Shown here: positions 1 through 10,100 of the stretch, piece by piece
Layout: every line of letters starts with the position of its first letter
How positions within the stretch are numbered: the first letter of the stretch is position 1
Assembly: GCA_902779945.1 (NCBI GenBank)
Contig: CACZDN010000001.1
Location: forward strand, 186,001-250,000
Length of the DNA stretch: 64,000 nt
From: Oscillospiraceae bacterium
Lineage (GTDB): Bacteria > Bacillota > Clostridia > Oscillospirales > Oscillospiraceae
Reading direction: 5' to 3'
Translations under genes and position numbers: made by a program
The notes under the pieces: model-generated
Told to the model about the DNA's origin: nothing
The model's database searches: none
What the model saw: the letters and a program-made list of their open reading frames with translations, nothing else

Positions 1-1347
1 CTTCTCGCCGATGGGGCCGAGGATCAGCGCCAGCACGACGGCGGCGGTGTTGAGATCGAGCTTGCGCATCAGGTAGCCCAGCACGCCGAAGGACAGCATG
101 ACGACGATGTCCATGATGTTCTTGTGGATGGCGTAGGAGCCGACGAAGCACAGCACCGTGACGCAGGGGATGAGGATGGCGTCGGACAGGCGGGAGATCT
201 GCGCAAAGCCGCGGCAGCCCAGAAGGCCGATGCCCAGCATGAAAAACTGGACGAGCACGAAGCCCGCAAAGAAGGTGTAGGTCATGGAGGCGTACTTGCC
301 GAAGAGCTCGGGGCCCGGGGTGAGGCCCTGGATGACCAGGCCGCCCATGAGCACGGCGGTGACGGATTCGCCCGGGATACCGAGGGTGAGCGTCGGGATC
401 AGCGAGCCGCCGGTGACGGCGTTGTTGGCCGCCTCGGAGCCGGCCACGCCCTCGATGGAGCCCTTGCCGAACATCTCCTTATGCTTGGAGAACTGGCGGG
501 AGGTGTTGTAGCCCAAAAAGCACGCGATGGACGCGCCCGCGCCGGGGAGGATGCCGATGAGGTTGCCGATGATCCAGGAGCGCAGGATGGTGGGGCGCAG
601 GATCTTGCGCTCGTCGCGGCTGAGACTCATCTTGTCGGTGAACTTGGTGGCCTGGGCGCGGGCCTTGATCTTCTTCTCGGCGAGGATGAACACCTGGCTC
701 ATGGAGAACAGGCCGATGAGCGCGCAGGTGGTGTTGATGCCCTCGGCGAAGTAGGAGCTCGGCATGAAGCGCTTGACGCCGGTGATCGGGTCGAGTCCGA
801 TGGTGGACAGCAGCAGGCCGAGCGCGCCGGACATGAGGCCCTTGATCATGGACTTGGAGGACACGCCCGCGATGATCGTGAGGCCGAAGATCGAGAGCCA
901 GAAGTATTCCGCCGACATGAACTTGAGCGTGAGCTTTGCCAGCAGCGGGGAGAAGAAGTACAGTGACACGCAGCTCAGAAGTCCGCCCCAGAAGGAGGCG
1001 TAGCATGCGGTGAACAGCGCCTTGCCCGCCTGGCCGCGCTGGGTCATCTGGTAACCCTCGATCGCGGTGGCGGCGGAGGCCGGGGTGCCGGGGGTATGGA
1101 TCAGGATGGCGGAGATCGACCCGCCGAAGATCGCGCCGCAGTAGATGGCGCCGAGGACGATGAGACCGGTCTCCGGCTTCATGGTGAAGGTCATCGGCAG
1201 CATGAGCGCGACGCCCATCGCCGCGGACAGGCCGGGCATACAGCCGATCACGATGCCCATGGCGACGCCGCCGGCCATCATCAGAAGGTTAATGGGAGTC
1301 AGGGCGTTGAGGAAGCCCGCGCCCATCAGCGATAAGGTATCAAGCAT
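1..1347 (-). CDS. tctA: Tripartite tricarboxylate transporter large permease TctA (C-terminus cut by window edge)
   Basis: Large membrane subunit of a TTT-family secondary importer for carboxylates, working with TctB and a TctC binding protein. The 449 visible residues are almost entirely hydrophobic helices. The family glycine/proline motifs are visible: MPGLSAAMG at about residues 37-45 and a second ILPGAGAS block at about residue 310. Family members are about 500 residues, so roughly 50 C-terminal residues lie outside the window. The ATG at 1347 has AGGAGG nine bases upstream and follows the tctB stop by 15 bases, so the two are co-translated in one operon. The transported substrate cannot be read from the sequence. 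Confidence 0.93.
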   Translation of the reverse strand, partial: MLDTLSLMGAGFLNALTPINLLMMAGGVAMGIVIGCMPGLSAAMGVALMLPMTFTMKPETGLIVLGAIYCGAIFGGSISAILIHTPGTPASAATAIEGYQMTQRGQAGKALFTACYASFWGGLLSCVSLYFFSPLLAKLTLKFMSAEYFWLSIFGLTIIAGVSSKSMIKGLMSGALGLLLSTIGLDPITGVKRFMPSSYFAEGINTTCALIGLFSMSQVFILAEKKIKARAQATKFTDKMSLSRDERKILRPTILRSWIIGNLIGILPGAGASIACFLGYNTSRQFSKHKEMFGKGSIEGVAGSEAANNAVTGGSLIPTLTLGIPGESVTAVLMGGLVIQGLTPGPELFGKYASMTYTFFAGFVLVQFFMLGIGLLGCRGFAQISRLSDAILIPCVTVLCFVGSYAIHKNIMDIVVMLSFGVLGYLMRKLDLNTAAVVLALILGPIGEK

Positions 1348-1362
1348 AATTCCCGCCCTCCT

Positions 1363-1821
1363 TTACTTTTGCATGGCCTTGATCACGGTGCCCACAGGCA
1401 GCTTCACGCCCAGGAAGCGCTGGAACGCGAAGTAGATGAGTCCCACGATCACGGCGACGGTGATAACGGTGAACAGCGGCGGCACCCTGAGAAACAGCAG
1501 GACCGCCAGCATGAAGATCACGGTGGAGATATAGAAGCCGAAGAAGTAGATGCAAACGAGATAGAGGATGGTCGCGGCGAGGCAGACGAAAAACTGCCTG
1601 GCCTGGAAGCCGGCGAACACCTCGTCCACGCCGCTCTCGACGCCGAATCTTTTTGCGGCGACCAGCATCTGCACGAGGTACAGGGTAGTCAGGCCGAAAA
1701 GCAGGATGATGGTAAAGCGCGGGTAGGTCTGGCTGGAAGCCTTGAGCTTGGTCATGTGGTAGTAGAAGAAGCCACAGACGGCGTACATGAACAGGACGAC
1801 GCCGATGTCTGTCTTTTTCAT
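1363..1821 (-). CDS. tctB: Tripartite tricarboxylate transporter small permease TctB
   Basis: Small membrane subunit of the TTT transporter. The protein of about 150 residues has four hydrophobic segments, the first right after the start (IGVVLFMYAVCGFFYY), as is usual for TctB. I start at ATG 1821. A TTG two codons upstream (1827) sits 9 bases after AGGAGG and is an equally good start, because the ATG is 15 bases away. The reading frame stays open further upstream, but that extension runs through a dispersed repeat (1875-1939) and is unlikely to be coding. It lies between tctC and tctA in the usual C-B-A order. Confidence 0.88.
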   Translation of the reverse strand: MKKTDIGVVLFMYAVCGFFYYHMTKLKASSQTYPRFTIILLFGLTTLYLVQMLVAAKRFGVESGVDEVFAGFQARQFFVCLAATILYLVCIYFFGFYISTVIFMLAVLLFLRVPPLFTVITVAVIVGLIYFAFQRFLGVKLPVGTVIKAMQK

Positions 1822-1874
1822 TTTCAAGGGACAGTCCCTCCTTAAACTCTCTTCTCTCACTTTCCCGTTCTCCC

Positions 1875-1939
1875 TGTCATTCTGAGGAGCAAAGCGACGA
1901 AGGATCTGAAAGCTCCTTCGCTGATGCAAAACGATGACA
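1875..1939. repeat. Dispersed repeat family A, copy 1
   Basis: An imperfect palindrome with ends TGTCAT (1875-1880) and ATGACA (1934-1939) and a core containing GCGACGAAGGATCTGAAAG. The same pattern recurs in at least six other intergenic places in the window. This copy sits between tctC and tctB. Confidence 0.7.
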
Positions 1940-1970
1940 CGAGAGACTGAACAGTTGCTTCTTTCAAAGA

Positions 1971-1993
1971 AAGGGCAGGATGAACCTGCCCTT
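1971..1993 (-). terminator. Intercistronic hairpin between tctC and tctB
   Basis: A perfect 9-bp stem AAGGGCAGG/CCTGCCCTT with a 5-base loop lies 22 bases past the tctC stop on the minus strand. There is only a weak T-rich stretch after it, so it is better read as an attenuator or mRNA-stabilising hairpin. Such a hairpin could keep the binding protein more abundant than the permeases. Confidence 0.55.
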
Positions 1994-2015
1994 ACTTATA
2001 ATAATAACGCTGTAA

Positions 2016-2990
2016 TCAGAAGTCGTACCAGAAGCCCTCGGCGAGGCCTTCGGCAAAGGTCTGCTGCTGCTCGATCAGAGCGCCGGTCGCGGCGGCGTCC
2101 TTGAAATCGGTGGCCATGCCGGCCTGCTCGGCGGCGGCGATGTAGTCGGGATCCTCCATGGCGGCCTTGAAGGCCTCCTCATAGAACTTCACAACGTCCT
2201 CGCTGACGCCCGCGGGGGCCACGACGCAGCGGGAGGAGCCCAGCCAGTCGGGGTAGAAGCCCAGCTCGCCCAGGGTGGGCACGTCGGGCAGCTCGGGCAG
2301 GCGCTCGGGATTGAACACGCCGAGGATGCGGTACTCGGCCTCCTGGCCGGCGATGTCGGCGAGCTTGACGACCGCAAAGTCGGCCTCAGCGCCGCGCAGG
2401 GACAAAAGCTGGTCGGCGGTGCCGCCCTGGGGGATGTCGATGTACATGAACCCGGCGGAGTTGGCGAAGGCCTGAGCGCCGATGTGGTTGGAGGCCTGCG
2501 GGCCGTTGGTGGAGGCTTTCAGCTCATCCTTGCCGCCCTCGTTGGCCTTGCCGTACTCGACCAGGGCCTGGAGATCGGGGAAGCGGTCGTCGCCCGCGCG
2601 GACGATGACGATGGAGGTCTCGGTGACGTGGTTGCAGATGGGGGCGAAGCTGGCGACGGTGTAGGTGCCCATCTCATTGACGATGGAGCTGTTGAAGTTG
2701 GGCAGATTGATGAAGCCGATGGTCAGGCCGTCGGGGTCGGCGTCTGCGAGCTGGGACCAGCCGATGGAGCCGGAGCCGCCCTCGACGTTCTCGATGACGA
2801 GGGTCTGGCCGACGTACTTCTCGGCGTACTTGGCGAGGATGCGTGCGGTGTTGTCGGTGCCGGAGCCGGCCTTGTAGGCGACGATGACGCTGACGGGCCC
2901 GTCGGGCTTAAAGTCGGCGAAGGCGCAGCCGGCGGTGCACAGGGCGAAGATCATGCACAGCGCGAGAGTGAGCGCGAGGATCTTTTTCAT
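2016..2990 (-). CDS. tctC: Tripartite tricarboxylate transporter substrate-binding protein TctC
   Basis: Extracytoplasmic solute receptor of the TTT system. The 324-residue length is typical. An N-terminal signal peptide (MKKILALTLALCMIFALC) is followed by an AFA-D signal peptidase I site; a cysteine at about position 22 lies in a TAGC context, a poor lipobox, so whether it is lipidated is open. The family pattern after the signal (PVSVIVAYKAGSGTDNTAR, then the ENVEGGSGSIG block) is clear. The start at 2990 has AAGGAGG eight bases upstream and a consensus-like promoter at 3067-3095. First gene of the tctCBA operon. Confidence 0.92.
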   Translation of the reverse strand: MKKILALTLALCMIFALCTAGCAFADFKPDGPVSVIVAYKAGSGTDNTARILAKYAEKYVGQTLVIENVEGGSGSIGWSQLADADPDGLTIGFINLPNFNSSIVNEMGTYTVASFAPICNHVTETSIVIVRAGDDRFPDLQALVEYGKANEGGKDELKASTNGPQASNHIGAQAFANSAGFMYIDIPQGGTADQLLSLRGAEADFAVVKLADIAGQEAEYRILGVFNPERLPELPDVPTLGELGFYPDWLGSSRCVVAPAGVSEDVVKFYEEAFKAAMEDPDYIAAAEQAGMATDFKDAAATGALIEQQQTFAEGLAEGFWYDF

Positions 2991-3066
2991 GGGTGTTTCC
3001 TCCTTATTAAAATATAGCGGGAAAGTCCCGCAGCCGAAGCGGAGTCTGCCTCCGTATCATGACTAA

Positions 3067-3095
3067 ACTATACCATGATTCTTCAATCATTTCAA
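3067..3095 (-). promoter_or_regulatory. Sigma-A-type promoter of tctCBA
   Basis: On the minus strand TTGAAA (3095-3090), a 17-bp spacer and TATAGT (3072-3067) lie 77 bases before the tctC start. Confidence 0.75.
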
Positions 3096-3198
3096 GCGTC
3101 AATTCAAGAAACCCCGCGCACTGGTAGAAACGCTGCCCGCAGTGCGGCTGCCGGGGACGCTTGCTCTGCGCGCGGTGATTTTTGCCGCCGCGCAGGAC

Positions 3199-3227
3199 TT
3201 GACTTGCGCGGCGCACAGAGGTATAAT
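3199..3227 (+). promoter_or_regulatory. Strong sigma-A-type promoter for a small RNA
   Basis: TTGACT (3199-3204), a 17-bp spacer and TATAAT (3222-3227) form a near-consensus promoter. No start codon with a ribosome site follows, but a terminator does at 3301-3335. Confidence 0.75.
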
Positions 3228-3233
3228 GCCAGT

Positions 3234-3335
3234 GAAGAGCAAACCACGCAACACGGTTGGCTCCTCAAGATTTGGTTTGTGTGGCTTACACCACAGATTC
3301 AACCGTCACTTGTGGGGAGTGGCGGTTGTTTTTTT
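3234..3335 (+). ncRNA. Candidate small RNA of about 100 nt, promoter to terminator
   Basis: The unit runs from a near-consensus promoter to a Rho-independent terminator: stem AACCGTCAC (3301-3309) with GTGGCGGTT (3319-3327, one G-T pair), then seven T (3329-3335). A second hairpin, TGTGG/CCACA, lies around 3278-3293. The terminator and flanking text resemble antisense RNAs that face holin-like type I toxins in Firmicutes, where the toxin is read from the other strand. I could not find an intact hydrophobic toxin ORF opposite it, so this is either a relic or another kind of small RNA. The promoter and terminator are seen; the family link is inference. Confidence 0.5.
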
Positions 3336-3635
3336 GCCGTTATGTGCCTTTGCCTTCTTTTGGGTAGTCTTCCGGACGAGAATCGTCACGGTAAACTGCC
3401 CTATGTGAGATGTTACCCGACGCCCTCTCCCGCGTGTCTGTGCATCCTGCACAAAATTCTGCCGTCGGAATCTGCGTATTCCCCAACGCAAACGCAGAAA
3501 TATTCCGCTCCGCCGGGGGGAAAAGCACAAAAAATCGCTCTTGCTTCCTATAATAATATGTGCTATCATACCTCCGCTTGGAAAAATGTGCCGCGCGCGG
3601 ACGGAACGCTTCCTTCAAAAAAATAAAGCTACAAA
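3336..3635. other. Non-coding stretch, nothing recognised
   Basis: About 300 bases between the candidate small RNA and the promoter at 3636. Open frames exist on both strands but lack ribosome sites and recognisable domains. One plus-strand frame encodes a short hydrophobic run just after the terminator (about 3311-3370) but has no plausible start. Confidence 0.4.
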
Positions 3636-3664
3636 TTGACAAACGCGGCAGAAGGTGCTATATT
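3636..3664 (+). promoter_or_regulatory. Strong promoter for the leader and giant surface protein
   Basis: TTGACA (3636-3641), 17-bp spacer, TATATT (3659-3664). It is the best promoter upstream of the gene at 4198 and implies a 5' untranslated region of about 525 nt. Confidence 0.8.
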
Positions 3665-3670
3665 CTAAAC

Positions 3671-4197
3671 GAATAATCATGCGCAGGATATGGCGTCGCC
3701 CCGCGCAGCTTCGGGGCGGACAGGCGGCATTGCGGGGGTGATCCCCGGGGCCGCTTGGAAGTCGTGGCGTGCGCATGGCATTCGCGCACCTGTCGGCAGG
3801 GAGCCGGCGGTGCGGCGGATCCCCGAAAGCAGGCCCCCCGCGTCGATCCCGAAGCTCGCGTCTCAGTTGGCGGAGGGAAGGGCACGGCGCCGCGCCGGAC
3901 GGACCGCACCACCCACCATCCCCAGGCTTTCAAACGGGGCTCGCTACCCCGGTTGAAATAGACGGAACGAGGACACATCGCGGGTAAACCGGCTGAGCCG
4001 ACGTCTGTTCGGCAGCCGACGCGTAGCTGCTGAAGGTCGGCAGTCGAAACGCCCGCACGGAGTATCACGGAGGTGATCGGAAGAAGCAGGGCGCAGCGTA
4101 CATACCACCCCACGCAACTGCCCCAGCGCAAGCCCCACGCCGGGGGAGCCCGGCACGCATACGAAAGATCCCACAAAATCAGAAGGAGGATTTTTGG
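3671..4197 (+). promoter_or_regulatory. Long structured 5' leader of unknown class
   Basis: About 525 GC-rich bases between the promoter and the start codon at 4198 carry many short perfect hairpins: GCCCCG/CGGGGC (3698-3717), GGGG/CCCC (3735-3746), TGCGC/GCGCA (3770-3788), CGGGG/CCCCG (3935-3951), GCAGC/GCTGC (4012-4030) competing with CCGAC/GTCGG (4016-4040), ATCAC/GTGAT (4064-4077) and GCCGGG/CCCGGC (4139-4154). The 4064 hairpin holds GGAGGTGATC, a near-perfect anti-SD match with no start codon in range. The real ribosome site, AGGAGG, is eight bases before 4198. I see no match to a riboswitch, T-box, group I/II intron core or RNase P. It may be a new regulatory RNA or simply a stabilising leader. 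Confidence 0.55.
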
Positions 4198-7100
4198 ATG
4201 AATCTGAAAAAGATTCTCGCGCTCGTGCTTGTTTTCGCGATGTGCCTCTCCATGATCCCGACCTATGCCTTCGCCGAGGACGAGGGTATCGAACTGGTCG
4301 AGGAGGAGCCTGAGGCCATCGTCGAAGTCGTGGACGAGCCCGAAGAAGAGCCTTCGACAGAGCCCGAAGAGGAGGAAACTCCGCAAGAGCCTGTCGAGGA
4401 AGAGGTTCCCGAAGAGCCCGCTCCCACTGAGGAGGAGCCCGGCGAGGAGCCTGAGGAAGAAGAGGAAGAGGAAGAGCTGATCCTCACGTCCGAGGGCGTC
4501 AAGGATGACGAGACCTTCAAGGAACAGTTCGTTCCGAGAGTCCGTGTTGTGCACGTCGCTGGCGGCGAGGATTCATTGTTCAGCTCGCTGACCAAGGCTG
4601 TGGCGGATTTCGACACCAAGCCCGGCGATACCGTCATTCTTACGACGGATACGACTATAGAGCGTGAAAAAGACCCGGACTCGGGAGAGCCCACGGGTGC
4701 ACTCATTGAAGATGAATCTATTCAGATCACTAAGCCCCTCATCATCGACGGCCAGGGCTGCTTCAAGATCAACCAGGGCGTTCTTGTTTATGCTAGCTCC
4801 GATGCGTTTAGTGTTCCAGGTGCAAGCTTAGAGTTTAAAGACGTCACGTTCGTCGGCGGCGTCGGTGATGGCGCAGGCCATGGTATTAATATCAGCACTT
4901 CCCAAGCTGCAGCTGTGAAATTCACTGGCGCCGTTTTTGGCCCCGATGCACCTCTTTATTTTTCCGGTGAAGATGACAATAATATCCTATCTGTAACGCT
5001 CAACAATGTAACCATGCAGGGAACTGGAAACGCCTACTACAATATTGATGCGGGCCAGTATTCGAAGGTTACGATTGAAGGCGGCGTCTTCGCTGGCATC
5101 ATCGATGGTGACGATGATGCTGTTATGGACATCTGCGGCGGCACGTTCAACATGCCCATTAAGAAGCAGTGGATTCGCTTCGGCTTTGATACCGACAGCT
5201 ACAGCTCCACCTACCAGGATAAGGACTACTGCACCGGTACGGTGAAGCAGACCTCTGCCGAGGCGGCCATCTGGCAGACGAAGCTCCAAGCAGAAGGCGA
5301 GTCAAGTAGCACAACTAACCCTTCTGGTAAACCCGCGTGGCGCTACATTAATAATCTCAACGACGCGCTCGCTGAGGGCTTTGGCTCGGCGGCAGATAGT
5401 GACGAGAATGCTGCTCGTCCCATCGCGTTTACGGCTACCCCCACCAGCATCAGCTATGAGATGCCCACCCGCACGAATATTGATGGGCAGAAGGGCGTGC
5501 TGAGATTCTACAACATCAACCTGCCGGAGAATCCGAAAGATCTTAAGATCCCCTCTGCGGGTAGTGTCGATGGCTACTTTGTCGGCCTGACCGAAGGCAA
5601 TCCGCATGACGTGACCGATGGTCCCAGTGGTGTCGGGTTCGACGAGTACTGGGAGTTCGGCACCCATCGCTACACCGCCATGATCGGCGAGGACGGCTAT
5701 GATTCTCTCAAGGCGGCCTATGCCACGTATCAGGACGGCGAAACGATCGTGCTCTTCGCGGATCTGGTCGCGACAGATACGATCGTGCTTGAGAACGAGA
5801 AGTCCGTCAAGATCATGACCAACACCTACAAGGTCGCGATCAACAACGCGGATCCCGAACCGAACAACATCGTCACCAGGAACAGCGCTTACATGGTGAC
5901 TGCTGCTCCCGACGAGAGCAACCCGAACGTAACCGTTTACACCGCGCGCGTTGCAAAATTTACGGTTACGTACAACGGCGAAACCAGCAAATACGCCTCC
6001 TTCAAGGATGCACTTGCCGTGGCGACTGACACCTCCGTGATCGCGCCCCTGCCGAACACGGACGCCAAAATCAATGAGGCCGTGACAATCGAAAAGAAAG
6101 TCACCCTCGGCGACAACAGTGGAAGTTATGCACCGCTGATCTTCACGGCTCCCGTCACCTTCGCGACTGATACCACAATTGCTGTTGAGGCCACGCTGAC
6201 CGGCGACGCTGTCTTTACAGTGACCAACGGCACGCTGACCATTGCGAATTCTGCTGAAGTCACGGCTGCTGGCGTCGGTAATTTCGCGGTCCTTATGGCC
6301 ACCGGCAGCAACCTGCAAATCGACGGCACCGTCAAGCTGAAGAAGCTGACCGGCTCTGCGATTGTCGCCGGTGAGGGTGCAGTAGTCACGATTACCGGTA
6401 AAGTTGAGGATACCGCTGCTGCGATCCCCGCGAACGTTGCTGTCTTTGACGGCGGCCAGTATGACATTGGCAGGGAAAGCGGCACAAAAGAACCCGTAAT
6501 CGTCAATGTGGTTTCCGGCGGCAATACCTTCGCAAATGCTTTTGTCACTGTCACGTCGGGCACTGTTAAAACCAACACCATCTTTGACTCTTCGGTTATC
6601 CTTAACGCACAGACCGCTCTTCTTACCTTTAATAGTACGGAAGCTGTTGCCTTCGACTTGGACGATAGGGAGTATGGCGTTCTCGTTTACGACAACACCG
6701 ACGAAACCTGGACCAATAACACAAAGGGTCTCGTTGCCAGAATGGGCATAGGTCTGGGCACAAGTCATGGAAACGCTTACTACTCCAGCTTCAGTTCTGC
6801 TGCGGCGGTTGGCAAGTATACGTCATCCGATGTACCGGAAAATAAAACGATCTATCTGCTGGCCGTTCCCACGGCGACGGATGTCTTCGAGTTTACCGAT
6901 CCGGCACAGAAGCTCCATGTTTATAAGCCTGAAGATGTCAAGGCCACACTGACGGATCTCGCTGTCGCCTATGACGACCAGAACATTGAGCTTCTCTATG
7001 TCGCAGTCAAGGAACAAGGGAACGAATACACCATCCATCAGGCCCGCGCTACTGCGATCGTCTGCGACAAGGCCTCCAATACCTACGTAAAGGGCTACGG

Positions 7101-10100
7101 CAGCTTCAAGGATGCTGTAAACGATAGCTACAATCCTGATACACAGTACGTCTTCATCAAGAACAGGGATTTGTCCAAGGTCACCATGACCGACCTCGAG
7201 CGTATATTCGTTCTCTGCGATGATGGCGCAACTGTCGTGATGCCGACGACCACGAAAGATGCATTCGAGGTTATCGATGTTCCGACCGAAGGCTATACTC
7301 ACCAGTTTGTCCTCGTCGATAAGAGAGTCGACATCACCTGGAATGCCGGCGAGGATGGCTTCTGGCTCGACGACGATAATACTCCTTTAACAGACAAAGA
7401 CGGGAAGATCATCAGATCTCGGAACTCTATCGGCACGCGCAGCAATCTCGTTGATGTCGTTTATGGCGAACCCATGAACGAGAGTAAAGCGTTCCTTGGC
7501 TGGACCGATGGCGATCCCGAAGCTGAGGAGCCCGAAATCATCGACTTCACAAAGTACAGGCTGCCCACCAATACGATACTGGTTAACTTCAGCGCTGTCT
7601 ACGAAGAGCCCAGTGTCACCCTGACCAGCAAAGGCGGGTACGTTTACAACTTCAACACTGTTGAAGGCGCGTATGAGTTTAAGGCTTCGAACACCGATCT
7701 GTTCAATACTAATGCTGTTCCTCTGGTAAAGCGGAGTGTTGAACTGACCGTCGATGACCCGGTCTTTAACGGCAAACCGGTGGACGTGAGGATTGAAGAT
7801 GGTGCGACGGTCACGGCCACGATGACCCATGTGAATCCTGCGCTTGAGACTGCAACACCGTCCGATATCTACAACTTGCTGGTTGTCACCTGCAGCAACC
7901 TCCCCAGCAGCGGCATCACAACATATGAAGTTGTTTACAAGTATCAGGCTGTTGTTGAAGCTGCTGATCTTACCAGAACAAAGAATACGGCCGGCGTGTG
8001 GACCGAGTGGTCCTACTCTAAGGCGAACCCGGATTCGTACTATGCGTTCTATGAGAGTTTTGAAGAAGCAGTCCAAAATGCCATTGTCGACCCCGAGCCT
8101 TCTGATAGCGCCAATGTCAGAACGCAGAATTGGACTGTGAAGCAAGTAATTGCACCTTTCAGTGCGTTCACTGCCACTCTGGAAGATGCTGATCTCATGG
8201 TCTCCGCGGATTCCACGGAAACCAAGACCCTGCATGTTGCGTATCTTGCTGAGGATCAATCCAAAGCTCCGATCGAACGTGAAGAACAGAACAACTGGAC
8301 GGTTGTGACAAGTAATCTCAGAGAGGCTCTTATTCCTTATGTAGCTCCTACGGGTTCCACATGGTTTGGGGCGAGTTACTGGCTCCCGACCGTCAATGTG
8401 ACCTTTGTTACCACCAATACTGATCTTGCCACCGATACGAACAAGGAATTCGGTCAGACGACGGTTCTGTCTGGTCAGACCATTACCACTCCGACCGATA
8501 TCCCCGAGTATTATGGTCTCACCTTCAAGTATTTCTGCACGGATTCCGATCTCCATGAGGAGAGCAAGATCGACTTCGTGGATGGTAAGTATCTTGTCAG
8601 GGCGACTCCCACCGGACTGCCCACAGACTGCAACCTGACCATCTACGCGTACTACGAGCCGAATCAGTACACCGTCACGCTCGCCTACTTCGATGAAGCA
8701 AAGCAGGAGATCGCGACCTCTACGACCCTCACCGGTTGGTACAAGGATCCCGTCAACATTGATGAGGCGACGGGTACTGATCTGCTTGAGAAGTTCGGAA
8801 AAGAGTTCGACTTCTGGAGCCTGACGACCGGTACCGATGCGAAGGAAGTCACCCCGACTAAACTCTATGAGGAGAACGTGACCTACTACGCGATTGCCAA
8901 GCCTGAGATCACCTTTATGGCCTCCATCGACGGTGTTGCGACTGACACCAACAAACAGGTGATCAAGCAGAATCGCGGAACGAATATCGCAACCGCGACC
9001 GTAGTCGCCACGCAGTCCGTTCTGTTTAAGGATGCGTTTGACGGCAAGCTCAGAGAGTTTGACTACTGGAGCCTGACGCCCGACGGTGATCCGGTTGCCA
9101 CGGATACCATTCTCCCTGTTCCGAACGTCGACACGACCTACTACGCGATTGCCAAGCCTTGGGACACCGTTACCGTCAAACTGATGGTTAACGGACAGGA
9201 AGCTACGTCCACAACGCTCGAAGGCAACCGCGGAGCAGACATTGATCAGGATGTTCTTGTTGCCACGATTACTGATCTGTTTGATAAAATCCACAGAGAG
9301 TTTGATTTCTGGGCTACTCCTACTGACGCCAGCGTAGCAGTTGCGACCCCGTCCACCATTGGACCTGATACCTACTATGCGGTTGCCATGCCCGAGATCA
9401 CCGTGATGGCTTTCGTCGACGGCGTTGCGACGGGCACCAGTGTGGTGAAACACGACAAGTCTCGCGGCACTGTAATCCCCACGGATACTGTGCTGGATAT
9501 GCAGAGAACTCTGTTTGAAGATCCGTTTGACGGTAAGGACAGAGAGTTTGACCACTGGGCGGATAAAGATGGTAAGCTTATAGCCACGCCCACAGTTGTG
9601 CCGGCAGCAGACACGACCTACTATGCTGTCGCGAAGCCTTGGGACACTGTCAACTTCGTACTGTATGTTGACGGTGAGGTAACCGCTACCAGCACTACGC
9701 TCGAGGGTAACCGCGGCGCAGCTATTGACCCCGAGACAGTTCGTGCCACGATTACCGACCTGTTTGCCGGCACCGGCAGAGAGTTTGATTTCTGGGCCAC
9801 TGACACTGTTCTTCCGGTAGACGTTGGGACCCCGACAAACATTGGTCCTGATACCTACTACGCGGTTGCAAAGCCCAGGATCACCATTACGCTCCAGGCT
9901 GTGGTTGACAACGAGCTGGCCTCGTACACGACTCTGGTTGAGAACCGTGATGTAGAAAAGGACGTTTCCGATGACTTTAAGAAGAGTGAGAAAGCCCTCT
10001 TCACCGACGGCAGAGTCTTCGATTACTGGGCAACCGGCACGGATGTGTCGAATCTCACGAAGGTTTCCACGCCGGCCGACTTGAAGTTTGAAGAAGACGT

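Noticed and set aside
3950..4090. Possible group I intron or RNase P core in the leader
   Set aside because: Some words look similar (CGGGTAAACC, GCAGCCGAC), but the conserved P7/ATAGTC-type elements of group I introns and the RNase P P4 motifs are not found.
3658..4554. A 298-codon minus-strand frame across the leader
   Set aside because: It overlaps the signal peptide and acidic stalk of the giant protein, its sequence resembles no family, and it has no start signals.
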